Shown here: positions 9,126-18,100 of the stretch, piece by piece
Layout of the letters: each line of letters begins with the position of its first letter
Position numbering within the stretch: position 1 is the stretch's first letter
Source of the DNA: Bog-756 sp963841885
Lineage (GTDB): Bacteria > Actinomycetota > Acidimicrobiia > Acidimicrobiales > RAAP-2
Length of the DNA stretch: 64,000 bases
Direction: 5' to 3'
NCBI GenBank assembly: GCA_963841885.1
Contig: CAWJEK010000033.1
Coordinates: 1 to 64,000 of the forward strand
Notes under the pieces: model-generated
Database searches by the model: none
Told to the model about the DNA's origin: nothing
What the model saw: only the letters and a program-made list of their open reading frames with translations
Position numbers and translations under genes: made by a program

Positions 9126-10307
9126 GTGCCCAGCGCAGTCGACACATCACACGGGACGGCGACGGTGAGTGACGAGACCTCCCGCCCCTCGTCCCTCGTC
9201 GTGTGTTCGCTCGAGTCGTGGAGCCCCGTCCGGCGGCGCGTCCGCATCCTGGTCGACGAGCTCGTGGAGAGCGATCCCGAGCTGCGGGTGCTCTACGTCG
9301 CACCGGCCGTCGACGTCCCCCACGAACTGCGCCACGGGAAGTTCGGCGCCCTGTCCGCCACGCCGCTCGAGCAGGTCCATCCGCGCGTGCACGTGCTGCG
9401 GCCCCGCAAGTGGCTGCCCCGGATCGCCGGTCCGTGGGCCGACCGGTCGTTGGGTCGACAGGTCGGCCGGGCCGTGACCGACCTCGGACTGGTCGACCCG
9501 CTCGTCTGGGTCAACGACGCCAACTACGCCACCTATGCGCTCGGGACCGGGTGGCCCACCATCTACGACATCACCGACGACTGGCTCCTGGCGCCCATGG
9601 CGCCACGCCAGGCGGCCCGGCTGCGCGCCGATGACGCGCAGCTCCTCGAGCGCAGCGGCGCGGTGGTGGTGTGCTCGCCCGACCTCGCCCGGACCCGCGG
9701 CGGGCACCGCCCGGTCGATCTGATCCCGAACGGGGTGGACGTGGACCTGTTCCGGACTCCCCAGCCCCGTCCGCCGGAACTGCCGGCGTCACCCGTGGCC
9801 GTCTACGTCGGCACCCTCCACGAGGAGCGGGTCGACGTCCCCCTCCTCCTCGCCGTCGCCCGCTCCCGACCGGACCTCCAGGTCGCCGTGGTCGGTCCCG
9901 ACAGCCTCGGGCCTGCGTCACACGAGCTACTGGCCGCCGAGCCGGCCGTACACCTCCTGGGCCCGGTCGCCTACGACCGCGTCCCCGCCTTCCTCCAGCA
10001 CGCCGACGTGGTCGTCATCCCGCACCAGGTGAACCCGTTCACCGAGAGCCTCGACCCGATCAAGGCCTACGAGTGCCTGGCGGCCGGCCGGCCGACCGTG
10101 TCCACTCCCGTCGCCGGCTTCCGCGACCTGGGTGCCCCGGTGGTCGTCGCCGACCGGGACCACTTCGTGGCGGCCGTGGCCGATGTCCTCGACGGTGGGG
10201 CGGGCGCCCCGGCGGCCGGCGGGGTCGACGTTCCCACCTGGCGGCAGCGGGCCGAAGCCATGTCCGACGTGATGGCCCGGGTGCGAAGGTCACGGAGCGC
10301 ATCGTGA
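9126..10307 (+). CDS. Glycosyltransferase (GT-B fold, family 1/4-like)
   Basis: A 393-residue cytoplasmic glycosyltransferase. The N-terminal half has WVNDANYATYALGTGWPTIY and DITDDWLLAPM, seen in TuaH-like transferases of teichuronic acid and exopolysaccharide loci. The C-terminal half has VDLIPNGVDVDLF, the strand AVYVGTLHEERVDVPLLLAV and the donor-site stretch KAYECLAAGRPTVSTPV. GTG 9126 lies about 12 bases behind GGAGAAAG; GTG 9165 is an alternative. It is the first plus-strand gene of the polysaccharide locus, followed at 10402 by the chain-length kinase. The donor sugar cannot be read from sequence. Confidence 0.85.
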   Translation: MPSAVDTSHGTATVSDETSRPSSLVVCSLESWSPVRRRVRILVDELVESDPELRVLYVAPAVDVPHELRHGKFGALSATPLEQVHPRVHVLRPRKWLPRIAGPWADRSLGRQVGRAVTDLGLVDPLVWVNDANYATYALGTGWPTIYDITDDWLLAPMAPRQAARLRADDAQLLERSGAVVVCSPDLARTRGGHRPVDLIPNGVDVDLFRTPQPRPPELPASPVAVYVGTLHEERVDVPLLLAVARSRPDLQVAVVGPDSLGPASHELLAAEPAVHLLGPVAYDRVPAFLQHADVVVIPHQVNPFTESLDPIKAYECLAAGRPTVSTPVAGFRDLGAPVVVADRDHFVAAVADVLDGGAGAPAAGGVDVPTWRQRAEAMSDVMARVRRSRSAS

Positions 10308-10401
10308 CCGGGTCCGACCCCGACCGCCGGACCCTCGCCCTCCCGGGACCGGTGCCCTCGTATCCTGGGTGCTGGCCGAGCCCGCCGAAAGAGAGTGTGC
10401 G

Positions 10402-12006
10402 GTGACCTTCCAGCAGATGCTCAAGACGCTGTGGAACCGGAAGCTGACGATCATCGTCAGCGTGGTCGTCTGCGTCGCGGCCGCGCTCGGCTACGCCAAG
10501 CTCGCCACGCCGACGTACCAGTCGAGCGCGCTCGTCCAGATCAACGCCGCCAGCAGCACCGGCACGACGTCGTCGTCGTCCTTCACCCTGCCCGACCCGG
10601 TCCAGGAACTCTCGAGCACGGCGGTCCAGGACGCGGCGGCCACGGCCCTCCACGACCCGGACCCCTCCGCACTGGCCGGTCAGGTGAGCGGTTCGGTCGA
10701 CCCCACCACGGGCGGACTCACGGTGACCGGCTCCGGGTCCACCCCCGAGGAGGCCCAGGCCGTGGCCACGGCCTACGCCGACGCCTTCGTGGACCAGATC
10801 CAGGTGTTGGCCCAGGGCCAGGTCGACAAGTACACCGTCGCCCTCGCCGGGATCAGTAGCAAGATCTCGGCCCTGCAGGCCCAGGAGGGGTCGTCGAGCG
10901 CGGCCAACAACCTGCTGCAGACCCAGATCCAGGCGCTCGAACAGTCCTACGCCGCGATCCAGACCGACCTGTCGAACGTCCAGGTCGGCATGCCCTACGC
11001 CCAGGTCCAGGTGAAGGCCCAACCCGGTGGCTCCACCGGGCTCAGCAAGTCCAAGCTGCTGCTCATCGGCCTGCTGGCCGGCCTCCTCGTCGGCTGCGGC
11101 ATCGCCTTCGTGCGGGAGCAGTTCGACGACAGCCTGCGCCTCGATCCCGACATCGAGTCGGTGATCGACGGGCCGTTGCTCGGCGAGCTGCCCGAGGACC
11201 CGGACGTGAAGAAGGGGGCGGTGGCCATCGCCCTGGTCCAGGCCCCCCAGTCCTCCCTGTCCGAGGCCGTGCGCGACCTCCGCACCAGCCTTCGGGTACT
11301 GCTCGCCGACCAGCAGAGCCCCGCCGTGGTCATCACCAGCCCGGCACCCGGGGACGGCAAGACCTTCGTGACCGCCAATCTGGCCGCCTCGTGGGCTCTC
11401 ACCGGCAGTCGGGTGATCGTGGTCTCGGCCGACTTCCGGCGACCCCGACTCGAGGAGGTGTTCGGTCTGGACGTGACCGACCGGCCGGGGCTCTCCGATC
11501 TGATCAAGGCCAACTGGAAGCAGGCCGAGCCGGACGACGAGCCCGCCGACCGGTCCACCGAGTCCCACCCCGACCGTGGATCCGTGCCCCGTCGGTCCCG
11601 TCGGGGCCCGAGGTCCACCATCGACGAGACGGCGGTCAGCGCCCACCTGCTCGAGACGGGCATCGACGGCCTCCAGCTCCTGCCCGTCGGCGTGCACCTC
11701 GACAACCCGAGCGAGCTGTTCGACAGCCCCGGCATGCAGCCGGTGCTCGACCAGCTCCACGTCCTCGCCGACGTCATCATCCTCGACACCCCGCCCGTCC
11801 TGGCCGCCCCCGACACGGCCATCCTCGGCAGCCTCACCCAGGGGGCCGTCATCGTGGCGTCGGAGGGCCGGACCGACCGCAGCGACCTCGAGCGGACCGC
11901 CCACCGCCTCGAGGTGACGGGCTGCCGCGTGATCGGTCTGGTCATGAACCACGTGCGGCGCACCGCGTCGGACGGCTACCAGGCGTACGGCTACACCAAG
12001 CGATGA
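10402..12006 (+). CDS. Polysaccharide co-polymerase with bacterial tyrosine kinase (BY-kinase) domain
   Basis: 534 residues. A Wzz-like N-terminus has two membrane helices (TIIVSVVVCVAAALGYAKLA and LLLIGLLAGLLVGCGIAFV) around an extracytoplasmic segment, followed by a cytoplasmic kinase. Walker A is SPAPGDGKTFVTANLA (K320), Walker A' VIVVSADFRRP and Walker B VIILDTPP. A tyrosine-containing tail, YQAYGYTKR, offers autophosphorylation sites. Such proteins set polysaccharide chain length through phosphorylation cycles. A polar, Arg-rich insert of about 50 residues lies between the A' and B motifs. GTG 10402 is preferred to GTG 10369, which would begin only 2 bases after the -10-like TATCCT. The stop overlaps the next ATG (ATGA). 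Confidence 0.9.
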   Translation: MTFQQMLKTLWNRKLTIIVSVVVCVAAALGYAKLATPTYQSSALVQINAASSTGTTSSSSFTLPDPVQELSSTAVQDAAATALHDPDPSALAGQVSGSVDPTTGGLTVTGSGSTPEEAQAVATAYADAFVDQIQVLAQGQVDKYTVALAGISSKISALQAQEGSSSAANNLLQTQIQALEQSYAAIQTDLSNVQVGMPYAQVQVKAQPGGSTGLSKSKLLLIGLLAGLLVGCGIAFVREQFDDSLRLDPDIESVIDGPLLGELPEDPDVKKGAVAIALVQAPQSSLSEAVRDLRTSLRVLLADQQSPAVVITSPAPGDGKTFVTANLAASWALTGSRVIVVSADFRRPRLEEVFGLDVTDRPGLSDLIKANWKQAEPDDEPADRSTESHPDRGSVPRRSRRGPRSTIDETAVSAHLLETGIDGLQLLPVGVHLDNPSELFDSPGMQPVLDQLHVLADVIILDTPPVLAAPDTAILGSLTQGAVIVASEGRTDRSDLERTAHRLEVTGCRVIGLVMNHVRRTASDGYQAYGYTKR

Positions 12007-13946
12007 GTCCCGGGTCGGCGGCGCCGGACCGGGTGCCGTCGGTCGGAGGTGATCCCTTCGTCGTGGTGGTGGCGTTCCACGCACCCGACCTGCTCGACCG
12101 GTGTCTCGAGGCGCTCGACGGCGCCTTCGCCGTCCTGGTGGTGGACAACTCCTCGGACCCGTCGGTGGAGGCCGTGACCCGCGCCCACGGCTGCTCCTAC
12201 GTCGACCCCGGTCGGAACCTCGGCTTCGCCGGGGGCGTCAACCTCGGCTGCGCCGAGCGCGACGGCCGCGACGTGCTGCTGCTCAACCCCGATGCCACCA
12301 TCACCCCGGACGCCGTCCGGGACCTCGGTGCCGCCCTCGGCCGCGACCCGGGCCTGGCGGCCGTGGCCCCGGCCCAGTGCGGTCCGGGAGCCGCGGCTCC
12401 GGACCGCGTGGCGTGGCCCTTCCCCACGCCGACCGGCGCCTGGCTCGAGGCGATCGGCCTCGGGCGGCTCCGGGACCGGCCCGACTTCCTGATCGGCTCG
12501 GTGCTGCTGCTGCGGTCGGCCGCCCTCGACGATGTCGGGCCCTTCGACGACCGGTTCTTCCTGTATGCCGAGGAGAGCGACTGGCAGCGCCGCGCCGCCG
12601 ACCGGGGGTGGCGCGTGGCGCTGTGCCCGTCGGTGTCGGCCACCCACGTGGGGGCGGGCACCGGTGGTGACCCCGTGCGGCGCGAGACCCACTTCCAGGC
12701 GTCCCACGAGCGCTACGTGCGCAAGCACCACGGGACCGTCGGCTGGTGGTCGTACCGGGCAGCCTCGGTGGCCGGTTCCGCCGCCCGGGCGATGGTGCTC
12801 CCGGGCGACCGGGGCCGTGCGGCCAGGACCCGCATGCACCTGTTCCTGACCGGACCGCTGCGGGCCGAGGCGGCCCTCGGTCCCGCCCGGCTGCACGTGG
12901 TGCACGTGGTGGTGACGGACGCCTTCGCCGGGGTGGAGCGGTACGTGTGCCAGGTGGCCAACGGACTGACCGCCCGGGGCCACCACCTCGAGGTGGTCGG
13001 CGGCGCGCCCGAGCGCATGACGGCCGAGCTCGATCCGGGCGTCCTCCACCACCCGGCCCACTCCGTGGTCACCGGAGCGTTGGCCCTGGCGGGGGCCCGG
13101 GGAGCCGACCTCGTCCATGCCCACATGACGGCGGCCGAGGGCGCGGCCTTCGCCGCCCACCTCGTCGACCGGGCGCCGATCGTGGCGACCCGTCACTTCG
13201 CGGCGGAGCGCGGTTCGACCCCGCTCAACCGGGCCCTCGCCCGGGTCACGTCGAAGCCCATCGTGGCCGAGATAGCCATCAGCGAGTTCGTGGCCCGCAC
13301 CGTGGTCGGTCCGACGACCCTGATCCCCAACGCCGTGGCCGACCGACCCCAGGCACCTCTCGAGGCGCCGGTCGTCGTGATGCTGCAGCGCCTGGACGAG
13401 GAGAAGGCGGCCGATGTCGGACTCCGGGCCTGGGCGGCCAGCGGCCTGGCCCACCGGGGATGGCGCCTGGTCGTCGGCGGCACCGGGGTGCTGCGCCCGG
13501 ACCTCGAGGCACTCGTCGACCGGTTGGGCTGCACGGACTCCGTGGAGTTCGCCGGGCAGGTGGCCGACACCGACGGGCTGTTGGCCGGGGCGTCCGTGTT
13601 CCTGGCTCCGGCGCCCGCCGAGCCGTTCGGGCTGTCGGTGGCCGAGGCGATGTCCCACGGCGTACCCGTGGTGGCGGCGGCCGGAGGGGCCCACCGCGAG
13701 ACGGTGGCCGGTGTCGGTCTCCTCTTTCCTCCCGGCGACGCCGATGCCGCCGCCGCCGAGCTGCGTCGGCTGGCCGAAGACTCCGACCTCCGGTCCAGCG
13801 TCGGGCGGGCGCTGCGGGCCCGGCAGCAGGAGCGTTACTCGCTGGAACTCCACCTTGACCGGCTCGAGACCCTGTACGCCTCCGTCGTGGCCGACCACCG
13901 GCGTCGACGCACCCCCGCTCAGGCCCGGGCCACTACCCGTTCATAG
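12003..13946 (+). CDS. Two-domain glycosyltransferase: GT2 fused to GT4
   Basis: 647 residues in one frame. Residues 1 to about 285 are an inverting GT-A transferase of family 2, rhamnosyltransferase-like: FVVVVAFHAPDLLDRCLEAL, the Asp pair region VDNSSDP, LLLNPDATITPDAV, and FFLYAEESDWQRRAADRGWR. From about 295 a GT-B family 4 enzyme follows: HVVVTDAFAGVERYVCQVAN, IPNAV, VVMLQRLDEEKAADVGLRAW and EPFGLSVAEAMSHGVPVVAA. Two consecutive sugar transfers by one polypeptide are likely. The ATG overlaps the kinase stop by four bases, implying translational coupling. The last 28 bases overlap the convergent gene at 13919. Confidence 0.9.
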   Translation: MSPGSAAPDRVPSVGGDPFVVVVAFHAPDLLDRCLEALDGAFAVLVVDNSSDPSVEAVTRAHGCSYVDPGRNLGFAGGVNLGCAERDGRDVLLLNPDATITPDAVRDLGAALGRDPGLAAVAPAQCGPGAAAPDRVAWPFPTPTGAWLEAIGLGRLRDRPDFLIGSVLLLRSAALDDVGPFDDRFFLYAEESDWQRRAADRGWRVALCPSVSATHVGAGTGGDPVRRETHFQASHERYVRKHHGTVGWWSYRAASVAGSAARAMVLPGDRGRAARTRMHLFLTGPLRAEAALGPARLHVVHVVVTDAFAGVERYVCQVANGLTARGHHLEVVGGAPERMTAELDPGVLHHPAHSVVTGALALAGARGADLVHAHMTAAEGAAFAAHLVDRAPIVATRHFAAERGSTPLNRALARVTSKPIVAEIAISEFVARTVVGPTTLIPNAVADRPQAPLEAPVVVMLQRLDEEKAADVGLRAWAASGLAHRGWRLVVGGTGVLRPDLEALVDRLGCTDSVEFAGQVADTDGLLAGASVFLAPAPAEPFGLSVAEAMSHGVPVVAAAGGAHRETVAGVGLLFPPGDADAAAAELRRLAEDSDLRSSVGRALRARQQERYSLELHLDRLETLYASVVADHRRRRTPAQARATTRS

Positions 13947-15052
13947 AGCGCCGCCTGCCGGTCGGCGACACTGGACCACGAGTAGCGCCCGACCGTGGCC
14001 AGGCCCTCGGCCCGCAGCCGGCCCCAGAGCCCGGGCTCGTCCAGGAAGCGGGCCAGCGCGGCCCGGAGGGCGACCGGGTCCCCCGGTGGCACCAGCACGC
14101 CGGCTCCGCCCGCCACGTCGGGCAGGGCACCACAGTCGCTCGCCACCACCGGGACCCCCGAGGCCTGCCCCTCCACCACGACGCGGCCGAACTGTTCGAG
14201 CACGTTGGGGACCGGCACCGACGGCACGGCCAGTACGTCGAAGCGGGGGACGATCCCGGTGAGGGTGGCCTCGTCCACATGCCCGTGGAACGTGACCCTT
14301 CCGGTCAGGCCGAGCCCGGTGGCCAGCGCGACCAGCGCCTCGCGGTCCGGGCCGTCACCGTAGAGATCGAGATCGAGGCGGGTGTCCCCGGCCACCGCCC
14401 GCAGCAGGACGTCGACACCCTTGACCGGGATGAGCCGTCCGACGTAGCCGACCCGCAGGCGACCCTCCGGCGGTGGTCGGTCGACGGGCCGGAACCGGGA
14501 GGTGTCGACGCCGAGGGGCAGCAGCTCCAGTTCGCCGGCCATACCGCGCTCCTGGAGGATCTCCCCGGCCCGGGTGTTGCAGGTGTAGGCACCGGCCGCG
14601 CCCCGCAGCGACCACCGCTCGAACCACCGGAACGGGGGTGGGTAGCGCTTCTCGAGGTTCTGGGCGGAGGCCACTAGGTATGGCGTGCGCCGCGCCCGCA
14701 GGGCCCGGAGGGCCAGCACCTCGGCCACCGCCAGTCCGAACGGCTCCTCGTGCATGTCGATGAGGTCCCAGTGGCCGTCGCCGAGGAGTCGCCACAGCGG
14801 GCGCGGGTCGAAGAGGAACAGATTGGGGTGGTGCCCGATCGTCCGGACCCCGACGGCGAAGTCGTCACCATCGGGGGTGAAGTCCACCAGCGCGCCGCCC
14901 TCGTCCCAGCGGGCCGCCGTGACCAGGGTGAGGTCGACGCCGTCCTGGCGCAGGAAGCGCTCGCGCTGGCGCCAGGCCGTGACCACCGACGAATGGGAGA
15001 TCCGGAGCACCCGCAGTCCGGGGCGGGACGCTCCGGAGCCAGGTGTCGCCAC
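13919..15052 (-). CDS. Glycosyltransferase family 4
   Basis: A 377-residue GT-B retaining transferase with the full family pattern: N-terminal LRVLRISHSSVVTAWRQRER, central LPLGVDTSRFRP and VGYVGRLIPVKGVDVLLRAV, and the donor-binding region EQFGRVVVEGQASGVPVVAS ending in a PPGDP loop. It is transcribed toward, and overlaps by 28 bases, the GT2-GT4 fusion gene, and is divergent from the large secreted glycosidase at 15179. Start taken at 15052; no membrane segment or signal peptide. Confidence 0.88.
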   Translation of the reverse strand: MATPGSGASRPGLRVLRISHSSVVTAWRQRERFLRQDGVDLTLVTAARWDEGGALVDFTPDGDDFAVGVRTIGHHPNLFLFDPRPLWRLLGDGHWDLIDMHEEPFGLAVAEVLALRALRARRTPYLVASAQNLEKRYPPPFRWFERWSLRGAAGAYTCNTRAGEILQERGMAGELELLPLGVDTSRFRPVDRPPPEGRLRVGYVGRLIPVKGVDVLLRAVAGDTRLDLDLYGDGPDREALVALATGLGLTGRVTFHGHVDEATLTGIVPRFDVLAVPSVPVPNVLEQFGRVVVEGQASGVPVVASDCGALPDVAGGAGVLVPPGDPVALRAALARFLDEPGLWGRLRAEGLATVGRYSWSSVADRQAALYERVVARA

Positions 15053-15140
15053 GGCCGGAGCGTACCAGTGGGGCTCGCCGGCCGGGGAGTTCGGCCCCTT
15101 TCAGCCCCTGCTGTTCAGAATTGCCACGGAGAGTGTCGAC

Positions 15141-15173
15141 TTGAACTGATTCAGTGAGATTCTTTCTTAAGTT
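15141..15173 (+). promoter_or_regulatory. Putative promoter/operator of the secreted glycosidase gene
   Basis: An unusually AT-rich patch for this genome. TTGAAC at 15141-15146 overlaps the small inverted repeat TGAA-CTGA-TTCA, and TAAGTT at 15168-15173 ends five bases before ATG 15179, close to the leaderless pattern seen elsewhere in the window. The two hexamers are 21 bases apart, too far for a classical pair, so they may be independent elements. Confidence 0.35.
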
Positions 15174-15178
15174 ACCGG

Positions 15179-18100
15179 ATGTTCAGCCGATCAGGGGATA
15201 TGGACCGGGCAGGGACCGCTGGAGGGCCGGCCGGTGGCGTCCGACGTAGGACGATCGCCGTAGCCGCCCTCGTGACCACACTCGCCGCAGGAGCCACCTT
15301 CTTCGGTACGGCCCATGCTACGGCCTCACCCCCGCAGATCGCCGGCAGTGTGGCCGCCCCGACGGCGGCCGAGGTGAGCCCGATCTGCACCACCAGCGAT
15401 CCGGCCGCGGTACTCGGGCCCGCCACCACGAACCTGCCCTCCAACCCGGTCTCCACCCTGGTGACCCCGAGCGGCGGCGTCGCCGGCTTCTCGGCCACGT
15501 CGTCGGACCTCTACGTCGACACCGGCACCCACCTGATCACCTACACCCTGGCCGGCGCGCAGGTCTCCAGCTTCTCGCTGCCGTCCACCTTCGGAGCCGG
15601 CGACGAGGTGTCCGAGCCGGTGGTGGACTCCTCGGGCGACATCTATCTCTCCTCCTACTACGGCACCGCCATCGACAAATTCTCGCCTTCGGGGACGCTG
15701 CTGTGGTCGGTCGACCCTCAGAAGGGCAACCCCACGGGGCTCTTCGCGGTGGGTTCCGGCGCGAACTTCGAGCTGGTCACCAGCCTGGTCCAGGACTCGT
15801 CGAGCCTGGTCCTCTCCACCTCGACGGGGGCGACCTCGGGCACCTTCCCGATCGTCGACCAACTCGGGGACTACGTCACCCAGGAGGCCGGCGGCAACCT
15901 GCTCCTGTCCGGCAACGGCTACGTCGAGACGGTCAGCCCGACCGGTCAGGTCCTGTCGACCTTCGGCGCACCCAACACCCTGGGCAACAACGAGCGCACC
16001 GGCTCGGGCAGCCAGTTCTACTACCCCGCCCAGGCGGTGCAGGGTCCCGACGGCACGATCTACACCGCCGACCCGCTGCACACCATGGAGGCGACGTCGC
16101 CCAACGGGTTCCTCCAGGGTTCCACCACCCTGAACAACAGCCTCTCCTTCGGCGGGTGGGGGTTCGCCCTCGAGAACGGCAACTTCTACTTCCAGAGCGG
16201 CCAGCCCTTCAACGACGGCAGCGACGCCATCTCCACCTTCTCGCTGGCGTCGGTCACCACCTTCCTGGGCGCCCGACAGGCACCGTCCGACACGCTCGGC
16301 TGGGGTGCGGGCATCACCACCCCCAACACCGCCAACTACTTCGCACCCGGCACCACGCCCAGCGTGGTCGCCACCTTCGACCCGTGGTGGACGTCGGTGG
16401 CGTCGTCGCTCCAGCTGTCCTACTCGATCGAGAGCGTTGCCTCACTCGACTCCGAGACGGTGCCGGCCGCCACCGTGCTCGACCTACCGACCACGGCCAC
16501 CGGACTCGCCTCCATCCCGCTCACCATCCCGTCCGCCGACACCGCACCGGGACCCTACGAGGTGCAGGCGACGCTGCTCGACACGGCCACGTCACCCGCC
16601 ACCACCCTCGGCACCACCTGTCTGCCGTACGCGGTGGGGGCGCCCGGTGACAACCTGGACTTCGCCACCCTGCCGGCCGGCATCGGCTCCGGCGGACCCA
16701 CCGACCCCCGCGGCGTGGCCCTCAACGCCCAGCTCGGCCTCAGCGGCTTCCGCACCGACTCGCTGGTCAACTGGAGCTCGTTGCTGCCCAACTGCAACGC
16801 CGCGGCCCCGACGGCGGCCACCTGCGGCCCGTCGGCCATGACCTTCGCGTCGGCCTCCACCAACCCGTACCAGGCGGCCTACGAAGCCGACCAGGACCAC
16901 GTCGAGTACTGGCTGCAGGTCAGCGGCGGCGGGGACGCCATCTCGCCGGCCCTGGTGTCGAGCGGTCTGTGGGGTGGCGACATCGCCGCCCTGGTGGCGC
17001 ACTACGCGACGGTGCCGGCAGGCTGTGGCGCGTGCGCCCCGGTCACGGTGTGGGAGCCCTGGAACGAGTCGAACAACACCGGGTGGAGCAACGGCGCCAC
17101 CTACGCCACCCAGGTGCTCAAGCCCTTCTACCAGGCGGTGAAGTCGGTCGAGCCGGGCACCACCTCGATCGTGCTCGGCGGCTCGACGCTCGAGCCGGTG
17201 CCGTGGTGGTGGCAGCAGCTGATCGGAGCCGGGGGTCTGGCCTGGATGGACGCCGCCGCCATCCACCCCTACACCGGTTCCAACGACTCCTACGAGGAGG
17301 ACGGGATGCCCGCCCAGGTCGAGCAGCTCCAGGCACTGCTCGGCGGCAAGCCGCTCTGGTTCACCGAGGTCGGATTCTGGAGTGACGGTGACTACAACTA
17401 TCTCGGCCAGGCCAACGACATGGCCCGGTCGCTCATCTGGCAGAAGGTGCTCGGGGTGCCCGTCGAGAACTACTTCTACGACGAGGGTGCCTGGGGCAAC
17501 GACGGCGTCAGCTTCTCGCTCATCCAGACGTGCAACTCCGACGACTACGTGAAGCCGGCCGCCCTGGCCACCATGACCACCACGGGGGCACTGGCCGGCC
17601 GGCCGTACGTGTCGATGCCGTCGACCGGCATCCCCCACGCCTACCAGGCCGACTTCGGGGCCACCCCGGGCGGCACCACCGACCTGGCGGCGGTCTGGAC
17701 CGACGGGCTGCCGGCGACGGCCACCGTCACCCTCACCTCCCCCACCGGTTCGACGGACCCGATCACCGTCATGTCGGAGTACGGGTCGACCACGACGGTC
17801 CAGGCCACCTCGGGGACCACGTACAGCCTGCCGCTGTCGGACCAGGTCTCCTACCTCACCTACCCCGTCGGCGACACCTTGACGGTCGGGCCCACCGAGG
17901 CCTACGGAACCGACGTGGCGTCGTCGGCCTCCGGGGCCAGCGCGACGGCGTCGAGCGGCTCCGCCTCGTCCGCCATCAACGGCAACCCGGTCGGCAACGG
18001 TCTCGGCTGGTCGTCGGCGAGCGGGGACTCGACGCCGAGCCTGACCGACACGTTCGCCCACCCGACCACCGTCGACCGCATCCTCGTCGACACCCAGTCC

